NCBI RefSeq assembly: GCF_910578695.1 | Contig: NZ_CAJTQJ010000012.1 | Coordinates: forward strand, 1-33,439 | Length of the DNA: 33,439 bases | Origin: an uncultured Brachyspira sp. | Lineage (GTDB): Bacteria > Spirochaetota > Brachyspiria > Brachyspirales > Brachyspiraceae | Reading direction: 5' to 3' | Part shown: positions 17,703-25,160 of the stretch, piece after piece | Layout of the letters: every line of letters begins with the position of its first letter | How positions within the stretch are numbered: the stretch's first letter is position 1 | The notes under the pieces: generated by a model | Told to the model about the DNA's origin: nothing | The model's database searches: none | Seen by the model: the letters and a program-made list of their open reading frames with translations, nothing else | Made by a program: the position numbers and the translations under genes

Positions 17703-18707
17703 TTAATTATTCATTATCTTTTTATCGTTATTTAATACTTTTTTTAATATTAATGATACTATTATAATAATTAATGACATTATAAATGTATATAAATTCA
17801 TAGTCCAATAGTTTACATTTCGTATTATTAATTCCAATAAATTATAATGTTTTATATTTACAGCAAATATTATTTTTATTATTCCATATAATAAAAGTGC
17901 ATTGAGTATATTATGATATATATACTGTCTTGAATTTAATGATAATCCAAGCATATAAAGAGCGAAAAATAAAAGCCACATATTAACAAATAATAAAGCA
18001 ATAGCAAATATGGGAATATCAGCTAAAGTTATTATTTTTAATGATGCTGTTACAATTGGAAATATTTCAAAGCTGAATATTATATCAGTGATGAAATTTG
18101 ATATATAGCTGATAAAAGAATCCCTTTCAAATAAACTTGATTTTTTTTGTACTTTAGAAACTCCGTATATTTCTGTAACTTCATGCAAAGATATCTCTTT
18201 ATCCGTAATATATGTATAATCTGCTATATATAATTTTCCTAAAGCTGAAGGATCTATTAATATAACATTTTTATATGTATTGTCTAAAAGTTTATATCCT
18301 ACTTTTATTAAATAATTATCTATTTTTGTAAAATATTTTCCGCTTTCATCTATATACATAGAAGTTTTATCATCAAGTTCATTTCTCAAATAGTCTATAT
18401 TTTTATCAAATACTACTATATATGCAGGATATAATGTTACAAAAAATGCTAATATTCCTATAGTAATTATTATAGATAAATGACCTACAAATTTATTCAT
18501 AGAGCCTATTAATATTAATGATGAGATTGATGCTGCTATGATTACAGCAAATAAATAATGATCCATCAGTTTTTTTATTAAAATAAAATTAATATTCTGA
18601 TGTATATTATTTGTGTCTAATATTTTAGATAAATATATTCCGTAATATATTATAAAAAATACTGCAAAGAAAAGTATAAGATTTATAATGTTTTTAACAA
18701 TTTTCAT
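17703..18707 (-). CDS. Hypothetical polytopic membrane protein
   Basis: The 334-residue protein has about three membrane segments in the first 100 residues (around 5-27, 50-70, 73-97). A polar stretch of about 100 residues follows (DKNIDYLRNELDDKTSMYIDE through EVTEIYGVSKVQKKSS), then four or so membrane segments to the end (about 205-325). I do not recognise a family. It lies between a STAS-domain gene and ribF with gaps of 49 and 23 bases, so it is probably co-transcribed with ribF. There is no Shine-Dalgarno sequence. A TATAAT sits just eight bases before the ATG, which suggests a leaderless start in addition to read-through. Confidence 0.7.
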   Translation of the reverse strand: MKIVKNIINLILFFAVFFIIYYGIYLSKILDTNNIHQNINFILIKKLMDHYLFAVIIAASISSLILIGSMNKFVGHLSIIITIGILAFFVTLYPAYIVVFDKNIDYLRNELDDKTSMYIDESGKYFTKIDNYLIKVGYKLLDNTYKNVILIDPSALGKLYIADYTYITDKEISLHEVTEIYGVSKVQKKSSLFERDSFISYISNFITDIIFSFEIFPIVTASLKIITLADIPIFAIALLFVNMWLLFFALYMLGLSLNSRQYIYHNILNALLLYGIIKIIFAVNIKHYNLLELIIRNVNYWTMNLYTFIMSLIIIIVSLILKKVLNNDKKIMNN

Positions 18708-18715
18708 ATTTATAT

Positions 18716-18742
18716 ATTATATCTATGATAAGAAAAATTCAA
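18716..18742 (-). promoter_or_regulatory. Promoter candidate, start-codon proximal
   Basis: On the minus strand TTGAAT (18737-18742), a short 15-base spacer and a perfect TATAAT (18716-18721) end eight bases before the ATG of the membrane protein at 18707. This geometry fits a leaderless transcript. Confidence 0.5.
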
Positions 18743-18756
18743 GCATAAAAATAAAA

Positions 18757-19134
18757 TTAAGCTGATTTAATATCAGTTAATATTCCAAAATTATAAAAAG
18801 CACTGCTAATATCATTAAAAGATTCTAAATAATTTGATAATTCCATAATATTATAGTCGTTTTTTACTGCTCCATTCATATTTATAAGAACTAAATCTCC
18901 ATTCTTATTTTGTAATTCTTTTTTCAATTCTATAAAATAATCCCATATATCTTTTTCTATAAAAAGACATTTTGATAAATCTAGTATAATGCTATTTATA
19001 TTTTTTATTGAAAATTCAGATATTAATTCTTTTAACTGAGGAATATATTCATTATACATATTGTTATATAGTGACACAATAACAATAGAATTATTTTTAA
19101 TAATATAGCCGCTTTCAAATGATTCATTTATCAT
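18757..19134 (-). CDS. STAS-domain protein (anti-sigma factor antagonist type) with altered phosphorylation motif
   Basis: The protein of 125 residues has the STAS pattern: NNSIVIVSLYNNMYNEYIPQL, then INSIILDLSKCLFIEKDIWD, then LQNKNGDLVLINMNGAVKN and ISSAF. STAS proteins of the SpoIIAA/RsbV type bind anti-sigma kinases and are switched by phosphorylation of a Ser in a D-S-(S/T/A)-G loop. Here that position reads Glu60-Lys61-Asp62-Ile63, so the phosphorylated serine is missing. It may be a constitutive partner or have a structural role. The assignment rests on fold pattern, not on catalytic residues. It probably heads the membrane protein-ribF-rpsO-pnp transcript. Confidence 0.65.
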   Translation of the reverse strand: MINESFESGYIIKNNSIVIVSLYNNMYNEYIPQLKELISEFSIKNINSIILDLSKCLFIEKDIWDYFIELKKELQNKNGDLVLINMNGAVKNDYNIMELSNYLESFNDISSAFYNFGILTDIKSA

Positions 19135-19140
19135 ACTTAT

Positions 19141-19169
19141 ACTTTAACAAATTTTTATTTTTTAGTCAA
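19141..19169 (-). promoter_or_regulatory. Promoter candidate for the STAS gene, leaderless geometry
   Basis: On the minus strand TTGACT (19164-19169) is followed by a 17-base spacer and TAAAGT (19141-19146), six bases before the ATG at 19134. No ribosome-binding site is seen. Confidence 0.45.
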
Positions 19170-19308
19170 TGAATTTATTTTTATCATCTGATTTTTTTAT
19201 AATATTATTTTTTAATAATCTAAAATATTTATTATATGAATTATATTTTAATTGATAATCAAAATATAAATTTGCATAAATATTTTTTATTATACATTTT
19301 TAATATAC

Positions 19309-19336
19309 TTGTTATTAATAATATTTAATATATAAT
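19309..19336 (+). promoter_or_regulatory. Promoter of ychF
   Basis: TTGTTA (19309-19314), a 16-base spacer and a perfect TATAAT (19331-19336). The transcript would carry a leader of about 46 bases ending in AAGGAA before the ATG. Confidence 0.65.
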
Positions 19337-19388
19337 ACCTATGAAAATAATTCAGTTAAAAAAAATTAATATTTAAGGAAATAAAAAT

Positions 19389-20489
19389 ATGGCTTTATCT
19401 ATAGGAATAGTAGGACTTCCGAATGTAGGAAAATCTACACTTTTTAATGCTCTTACAAATGCTCATGCTGATGCGGCTAACTATCCGTTTTGTACTATAG
19501 ATAAAAATGAAGCTGCTGCTGTGATAAAAGATGAGAGAGTTGATAAATTAGCGGCGCTTTTCAAATCAAAAAAGAAAGTTTATAATACAACAACATTTGT
19601 AGATATTGCTGGACTTGTAAAGGGTGCTTCAAAAGGCGAGGGACTTGGAAACAAATTTCTTTCTCATATTAGGGAAGTTAATGCCGTTTTACATGTTGTA
19701 CGAGTGTTTGAAGACGGCAATATCACTCATATAGGAGAAGTTGATCCTTTAAGAGATTTGGATATTATATTAACAGAACTTATGCTTGCAGATATAGAAA
19801 CTATTAATAGCAGAATGGAAAAACAGAAAAAATCGGCTAAAGGTGCTAAAGTAAAATCTGCTGAAGAAGAAATTGCATTATTAGAGAAAATACTGCCTGA
19901 ACTTAATAATTTCAAGCCTGTATTTAGTTTAGATTTAACTGATTCAGAAAAAGAAATATTAAAACCTCTGTTTTTATTAACATCAAAAAGTATGATGATA
20001 GGTGCTAATTTATCAGAAAATGAGCTTGCCAATCCCGAAAAAAATTCTAATTATATAATATTACAAAATTATGCTAAAGAAAGAAATATAGAATTAATAC
20101 CTTTCAGTGCCAAAATAGAAGCTGATTTGCAGGATTTGGAAGAAGATGAGAAATTAAGCTATTTAGAAGATTTAGGCGTTAAAGAATCAGGTGCTGCAAG
20201 ACTTACAAAGGCTGGGCATAGATTATTAAAGCTTTTAACTTTTCTTACTTCAGGAGAAGATGAAACAAGAGCTTGGACTGTTAGAGAAAATGCTTATGCT
20301 CCTGAGGCTGCTGGCGTTATACACAGCGATTTTGAAAGAGGCTTTATAAGTGCCGAAGTTATTAACTGCGATAAACTTTTGGAGCTTGGAAGTTTTGTTA
20401 AAGCCAGAGAGGCTGGTGCTATAAGACTTGAGGGAAAACAGTATATTATGCAGGAAGGCGATGTTGTAACATTTAGATTTAATGTTTAA
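19389..20489 (+). CDS. ychF: Obg-family ATPase/GTPase YchF (OLA1-type)
   Basis: The protein has 366 residues, the normal length. The P-loop GLPNVGKST is at 9-17. It is followed by ANYPFCTIDKNEAAA, the G3 motif DIAGLVKGASKGEGLGNKFL, an insertion with a coiled coil, and the C-terminal TGS domain (ARAWTVRENAYAPEAAG-like region, ending REAGAIRLEGKQYIMQEGDVVTFRF). YchF proteins bind ribosomes and prefer ATP over GTP. AAGGAA precedes the start. The ClC-family gene follows after 46 bases. Confidence 0.96.
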   Translation: MALSIGIVGLPNVGKSTLFNALTNAHADAANYPFCTIDKNEAAAVIKDERVDKLAALFKSKKKVYNTTTFVDIAGLVKGASKGEGLGNKFLSHIREVNAVLHVVRVFEDGNITHIGEVDPLRDLDIILTELMLADIETINSRMEKQKKSAKGAKVKSAEEEIALLEKILPELNNFKPVFSLDLTDSEKEILKPLFLLTSKSMMIGANLSENELANPEKNSNYIILQNYAKERNIELIPFSAKIEADLQDLEEDEKLSYLEDLGVKESGAARLTKAGHRLLKLLTFLTSGEDETRAWTVRENAYAPEAAGVIHSDFERGFISAEVINCDKLLELGSFVKAREAGAIRLEGKQYIMQEGDVVTFRFNV

Positions 20490-20535
20490 TTTATAATTAT
20501 ATAATAATAAAAATAATAAATAAAAAAACTGAATT

Positions 20536-21786
20536 ATGAATATAAATTTTGAGATAAAATATATAAAACTTTTTACATTATCTGCCTGCATAGGTGCTGT
20601 TGTAGGTTTTATTGTTGCAATATATAGGATTATACTATATAAGTTAAGCATAAATATATTTTATATATCTAATTTTGTTTTTGATAAATGGTATTATCCT
20701 ATACTTCTTTTTATATTTCTTATAGGTATGGGCTGTCTTATAGGATATATCCTTATACATTATCCTAGAATAAGAGGTGCAGGAGTTCCTCAGATAAAAT
20801 ATTACATATCGCTTCATGAACCTAAAAATATTCTTCTTGAAATTTTATTTAAACTTTTTGGAAGTATGATATCTTTTGCAAGCGGTATTTCTCTAGGCAG
20901 AGCAGGTCCTTCAATGCATATAGGTATGCTTGTGGGGCTTTTTTTTCATAAATATTTTTCAAAGTTGTCAAAATATAGAAGATATCTGCTTGTATCAGGG
21001 GCATGTGCTGGAATGACTGCTGCATTCAGTGCACCTTTTACAGGAATTGCTTTTTCTTTTGAAGAGCTTGGAGAAAATAAGAATCATATAGTTTTTGTAT
21101 GCATAGTTTTTTCTTCTATAGCCTCTATACTTGTAATAGAAAATATAGTGGGGCAGGGTTTTATACTCAATTTTAACTTGCCTAAAATTCTTGAGGTAAG
21201 GCATTATATATCGCTTATTCCTTTCGGTATAATATGCGGCATACTTGCTTCTATATTAAATTATCTTATGAATTTTTTCTCTAAGATGTATCAGAAAATT
21301 AATAATGATATAATTCGCCCTGTACCTGCATTTTTACTTGCAGGTTTAATGATAATGTTTTTTCCTTATGTGCTTGGAAGCGGAGACTTGCTTATAGGAA
21401 GTATAGTAAGAGATAAGTTTTCTGTATCTATGCTCTTTATATTGATATTTGTCAAATTATTTTATACTTCTGTATGTGCCACATCAGGAGCAGTAGGAGG
21501 AATATTCTTTCCTACATTTATATTAGGTGCTTCAATAGGTTCTTTATATGATATATTTCTTCTCAAATATTTTCCAGATTATGCTGTATATGGGGACTTA
21601 TTTATACTTTTAGGAATAACTTCTCTTATGTCTGGAATAACTAGAACTCCTATAATGGTATGCATACTTATATTAGAAATATCAAATTCAATTTCTAATT
21701 TTTCAGCTTTGGTAATAGTAGCTATTATATCATATATGGTTGCTAAAGTATTGGGCGTAACTTCTATATATGATTATAAAGATTAA
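20536..21786 (+). CDS. ClC-family chloride channel/transporter lacking the gating glutamate
   Basis: The 416-residue membrane protein shows the ClC signature regions: RGAGVPQIK (family GSGIP; Ala82 where many have Ser), SLGRAGPSMHIG (family GREGP; Ala123 in place of the external gating Glu), FSFEELGEN (Glu176/Glu177 at the position of the internal proton-transfer Glu), GAVGGIFFPTFILGA and a C-terminal TSIYD (Tyr412 aligned with the chloride-binding Tyr). It has no CBS domains. ClC proteins are Cl-/H+ exchangers or chloride channels. Loss of the gating Glu in E. coli ClC uncouples protons, so this protein is more likely a passive anion pathway. No Shine-Dalgarno sequence is seen, and it may depend on ychF translation or transcription. 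Confidence 0.9.
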   Translation: MNINFEIKYIKLFTLSACIGAVVGFIVAIYRIILYKLSINIFYISNFVFDKWYYPILLFIFLIGMGCLIGYILIHYPRIRGAGVPQIKYYISLHEPKNILLEILFKLFGSMISFASGISLGRAGPSMHIGMLVGLFFHKYFSKLSKYRRYLLVSGACAGMTAAFSAPFTGIAFSFEELGENKNHIVFVCIVFSSIASILVIENIVGQGFILNFNLPKILEVRHYISLIPFGIICGILASILNYLMNFFSKMYQKINNDIIRPVPAFLLAGLMIMFFPYVLGSGDLLIGSIVRDKFSVSMLFILIFVKLFYTSVCATSGAVGGIFFPTFILGASIGSLYDIFLLKYFPDYAVYGDLFILLGITSLMSGITRTPIMVCILILEISNSISNFSALVIVAIISYMVAKVLGVTSIYDYKD

Positions 21787-21815
21787 ATAATATTACTGAT
21801 ATATTATTTTTTATT
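21786..21815 (+). terminator. Probable terminator of the ClC gene
   Basis: An 8-bp stem (AATAATAT / ATATTATT) with a seven-base loop is followed by a T-run. It overlaps the stop of the convergent fucU gene. The stem is entirely A/T, so strength is doubtful. Confidence 0.45.
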
Positions 21816-22241
21816 TGGAAAAATTACGCCTTTTTTTAGTATAATATTTGCATATATTTCAAGTTCGCTTGTAGCTATAATAGCATAAACATTTCTGCAT
21901 CTCTCATAATATGCAAATCTTTCTAAATATTCATAATTAACTTTTTGATATTTTGCTATAATATCTTTGTATTTAGCCCATACTTCAGGTTCTCTTCCAA
22001 AATCAGCATTAGGCTGCATTAATACAACAGGGCTTTCTACAAAAGTATCTAAAGGAAATAATGGCATAATTGCTTTTAAAATTGTAGGTATATCTATACC
22101 GTCAAGCCTTATTATTTTTTTTGCATTATAATCATTGGAAGGAAAATTACCGTCAGCAAATAATATTTCGCTTCCATGTCCCATTTCGCATAATATTTTT
22201 AATAGTTCAGGTGAAACAGCAGGATCTATTCCTTTTAACAT
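21804..22241 (-). CDS. fucU: L-fucose mutarotase (FucU/RbsD family)
   Basis: The 145-residue protein catalyses anomer interconversion of L-fucose so that the isomerase receives its preferred form. It matches FucU from the first residue: MLKGIDPAVSPELLKIL, EMGHGSEILFADGNFP (His22 is the family catalytic His), IPTILKAIMPLFPLDTF, ERFAYYERCRNVYAII and ILKKGVIFP. An upstream in-frame ATG at 22280 would add 13 residues. The ATG at 22241 is chosen because homology begins there and GAGGA lies 8 bases before it. It lies downstream of fucI, with a strong hairpin in the gap. Confidence 0.92.
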   Translation of the reverse strand: MLKGIDPAVSPELLKILCEMGHGSEILFADGNFPSNDYNAKKIIRLDGIDIPTILKAIMPLFPLDTFVESPVVLMQPNADFGREPEVWAKYKDIIAKYQKVNYEYLERFAYYERCRNVYAIIATSELEIYANIILKKGVIFPNKK

Positions 22242-22272
22242 ATTTAAAGTCCTCAAATAAAATTTTAATAAA

Positions 22273-22307
22273 AATCCCATTTAACATTTTATATATTAAA
22301 TGGGATT
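22273..22307 (-). terminator. Hairpin with T-tract between fucI and fucU
   Basis: A perfect 12-bp stem (AATCCCATTTAA / TTAAATGGGATT) with an 11-base loop is followed on the minus strand by TTTATT and further T-rich sequence. It lies 18 bases after the fucI stop and 31 bases before the fucU start. No room for a separate promoter is seen after it, so it is more likely a partial terminator or a 3'-stabilising stem for the upstream mRNA. Confidence 0.75.
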
Positions 22308-22325
22308 AAAAAAGATTGTATATTC

Positions 22326-24107
22326 TTATCTAGTCACTTTTCCAAATAAAGGTCCGAAATGTCTGCATGCTCTGAAATCAGCACTTTCCAAGTCTTTTGT
22401 CCCGAATGATTTCCAAGCTTTAGGTCTGAATATTCTATCTTCGCTTATATTATGCATGCTTACAGGTATACGAAGCATAGAAGCTAAAGTAATTAAATCA
22501 GCACCTATATGTCCATAGGCAGCAGCACAATGATTAGCACCCCAATCATTCATTACAGAATAAACATCTTTAAAAGAATCTTTTCCTGTAAGTATAGGGG
22601 CAAACCAAGTTGTGGGCCATGTAGAGTCTGTTCTTTTGTTAATAGTATCAAATATACTACTATCAATATTAACAGCATAACCTTCGGCTATTTGAAGTAC
22701 AGGACCATAACCTTTAACTAAGTTAAGTCTTATTATAGTCATTGGCATTTCGCCTTTAGTTAAGAAGGTAGATGAGAATCCGCCCCCTCTAAAATATTCT
22801 CTGTTTGCAGGAGAAAAACGAGCTGCATCAAGACATTTTTTAGCTTCTTCTTCAGTGATATTCCAATATTCTTTTAAAGCAGGTTTTCCATTAACTTTTT
22901 GTTCTCCAGTCCAGTCTAAAGATGCGGCGCCTGAATTGATTAAGTGAATTATACCGTTTTTAGCTTTTCCTGTAAGTTCTTTTCCCGTAACTCTTTTAAC
23001 TGCTTCAGGACTCCAATAGGTTCTAACATCTGCAAATAACTGAGATTTATTTGTTAATAAATGAGCAAAAAGCATAGAAATACCATTCAAAGAATCATTT
23101 TCGGTAGCAACAACATAAGGCTCTCTTATGCCATTCCAATCGAAAGATGAATTAAGAATAGCTTCAGCAAAGTCGCCGTTAGGCATAAAATCAGTCCAAT
23201 GTCTTTGTCCTTGAAAACCGCCGACTATAGCATTATGACCCTGAGCTTCTTCTATATATCCCATTTCTGCTAATTTACTATTTCCTGTCATCAAATCACG
23301 CATAATCATAGCCATTTTTATGGAAACAGACCATTCTTTTTCTTTCTCTTCATCAGAAGCTTTTATTTTATTATTATCAGAACCGAATTTGCATTGCTTA
23401 GCCCATTCCCATGCTTTTTTGAATTCTTCTTTATCATAGATTTCTAATTCTAATCTCCTTTTAATTTCACTCATATCTACAAATTCAGTTCTCATTCCCA
23501 AATAGTCAAGTAAGAATTCAGCATCAACCATAGAACCCATAATACCCATAGCAACATATCCCATACTTATATATGATTGATCTTTCATAGCAGCAGCGGC
23601 AAGTCCTGCTTTTACAAATCTTAATATTTTTTCTTTTACATCATCAGGAATATTTTCATCGCCTGCATCCTGAACATCTTTGCCGTATATGGAGAATATA
23701 GGAAGCCCTAATTGAGTATGACAAGCATCAGCAGCAGCTAAATAAACAGCACCAGGTCTTTCTGTGCCGTTAAAACCCCAAATAGCTTTAGGTATTGACT
23801 GAGTCATATCAATAGTTTCAGAGCCATAGCACCAGCAGGGCGTAACAGTAAGAGTTAATCTGACATTATTTTCATCAAATTTTTTCTGACATCTGGCAGC
23901 TTCGGCAACGCCGCCTATAGTTGTATCAGAAATTATGCATTCAGCTTTTTCACCGCTTGGATGCCTTATATTATCTTCTATAAGTTTTGCAGCTATTTTT
24001 GCCATATTCATAGTGGTTTCTTCAAGAGATTCTCTAACTCCGTTTCTTCTTCCATCTATAACAGGTCTTATACCTATTTTAGGTAAATTGTTTTGCATTC
24101 TAAACAT
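22326..24107 (-). CDS. fucI: L-fucose isomerase
   Basis: The 593-residue protein converts L-fucose to L-fuculose (and D-arabinose to D-ribulose) with Mn2+. It matches FucI along its whole length: LPKIGIRPVIDGRRNGVRES, VTPCWCYGSETIDM, KAIWGFNGTERPGAVYLAAA, IYGKDVQDA, GFQGQRHWTDFMPNGD and NSTWPTTWFAP-like residues. The metal ligands are present: Glu336 in VATENDSLNG, Asp360 in FADVRTYWSPE and the His in SMHNI. A GGAG is found but about 14 bases before the ATG, a long spacing; no better start exists. It is the first catabolic gene after the transporter genes in the same operon. Confidence 0.97.
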   Translation of the reverse strand: MFRMQNNLPKIGIRPVIDGRRNGVRESLEETTMNMAKIAAKLIEDNIRHPSGEKAECIISDTTIGGVAEAARCQKKFDENNVRLTLTVTPCWCYGSETIDMTQSIPKAIWGFNGTERPGAVYLAAADACHTQLGLPIFSIYGKDVQDAGDENIPDDVKEKILRFVKAGLAAAAMKDQSYISMGYVAMGIMGSMVDAEFLLDYLGMRTEFVDMSEIKRRLELEIYDKEEFKKAWEWAKQCKFGSDNNKIKASDEEKEKEWSVSIKMAMIMRDLMTGNSKLAEMGYIEEAQGHNAIVGGFQGQRHWTDFMPNGDFAEAILNSSFDWNGIREPYVVATENDSLNGISMLFAHLLTNKSQLFADVRTYWSPEAVKRVTGKELTGKAKNGIIHLINSGAASLDWTGEQKVNGKPALKEYWNITEEEAKKCLDAARFSPANREYFRGGGFSSTFLTKGEMPMTIIRLNLVKGYGPVLQIAEGYAVNIDSSIFDTINKRTDSTWPTTWFAPILTGKDSFKDVYSVMNDWGANHCAAAYGHIGADLITLASMLRIPVSMHNISEDRIFRPKAWKSFGTKDLESADFRACRHFGPLFGKVTR

Positions 24108-24138
24108 AATAGCAGTTAATTCTCCTTTTTTAATAAAA

Positions 24139-25149
24139 TTATTCGTATAATAGTTTAGCTATTTCAGGATCATCTATATTTGTTTTATCATACCATTTAG
24201 CACCTGTATCTATATTTTGAACAGCTTCTCCTTTGGATGCTTTATAAGCTAAAGTAACAGCCTGAAAACCAATACTATAAGGATCCTGAGTTACAGAACC
24301 TTTTATTACTGAACTTCTTATAGCATCTAACTGAGGCTTTCCAGAGTCAAATCCCATAGCTATTAAATCGCCTCCGTCCTGAGCATCTCCTACTATAGTA
24401 TTAGCAGCACCAGCCTCAGCACTTTTATATACTACTAAGAAACCTCTAGCCATAGCTTCATTAGATAAATATATACCTAAACAATTTCTTCCCCTTAAAG
24501 CATTAACTTCATTAGCTATATCAGCTTCATTCTGAGTAGTAGGAACTATAACTTGCAAAGTATATTTTCCTAAAGTAGCAGAATCGCCGTCAGCTAATTC
24601 TGTAAATCTTTTTACAAAACCTTCAGCTCTTCCTATACCTGTATCAGAGTTGTCTAACTGAAGTACTGCAATCTTAGCTTTATTATCAGTAGTGAAAGCA
24701 GCCATTCTAGTTTTTAATTCTTCAAACATTTTTTCAGCAACTATAGCAGCAGCGGCTCTGTTGTCTGTGGAAGCAGTAGCAAGTACAGCATTTTGAGCCT
24801 GATCAGGCAATATACCAGAATCAAAACCGATTAAAGGAATATTTTTCTCTTTTATTCTTTTAATTTGTTCCGTAAAATCTCCTGTTACTGCAGCAAATGC
24901 TATTGCATCAGGATTTTTATTAATTTCGCTGTCTAATAAATCCTGCTGTATTTTTGAGTCAGATTCTGTTTCAGGTCCTACAAAATTAATTTTTACTCCG
25001 TTTTGTTTTGCGGCATCTTCGGCTCCGTTTCTAACGGTTACCCAAAACTTATGCTGAAATCCTTTACAAACAACAGCTATATATGGTTCTTTGTTTGAAC
25101 AGCTTGACAATAAACCTGCTAATGCTATTAGTAATAAAATTTTTTTCAT
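24139..25149 (-). CDS. Sugar ABC transporter substrate-binding lipoprotein (ribose-type; probably L-fucose)
   Basis: The 336-residue protein begins with a lipoprotein signal (KKILLLIALAGLLSSC, lipid-bearing Cys17). The type I periplasmic-binding fold of the RbsB group follows: YIAVVCKGFQHKFWVTVRNGAEDAA, LDSEINKNPDAIAFAA, NIPLIGFDSGI, IAVLQLDNSDTGIGRAEGF and GSVTQDPYSIGFQAV. It binds a monosaccharide and delivers it to the permease. Lying 31 bases before fucI in the operon, L-fucose is the likely ligand. GGAG precedes the start. Confidence 0.9.
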   Translation of the reverse strand: MKKILLLIALAGLLSSCSNKEPYIAVVCKGFQHKFWVTVRNGAEDAAKQNGVKINFVGPETESDSKIQQDLLDSEINKNPDAIAFAAVTGDFTEQIKRIKEKNIPLIGFDSGILPDQAQNAVLATASTDNRAAAAIVAEKMFEELKTRMAAFTTDNKAKIAVLQLDNSDTGIGRAEGFVKRFTELADGDSATLGKYTLQVIVPTTQNEADIANEVNALRGRNCLGIYLSNEAMARGFLVVYKSAEAGAANTIVGDAQDGGDLIAMGFDSGKPQLDAIRSSVIKGSVTQDPYSIGFQAVTLAYKASKGEAVQNIDTGAKWYDKTNIDDPEIAKLLYE

Positions 25150-25160
25150 TTTAGTACTCC

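Noticed and set aside
19341..19376. An 11-codon frame before ychF whose TAA overlaps the ychF ribosome-binding site (possible leader peptide).
   Set aside because: Its ATG lies only four bases after the -10, probably at or before the transcript start, and the peptide has no regulatory codon run. Too weak to call.
22242..22280. Longer FucU start at 22280.
   Set aside because: FucU homology begins at the ATG at 22241, which has GAGGA upstream; the extra 13 residues come from the hairpin-side leader.
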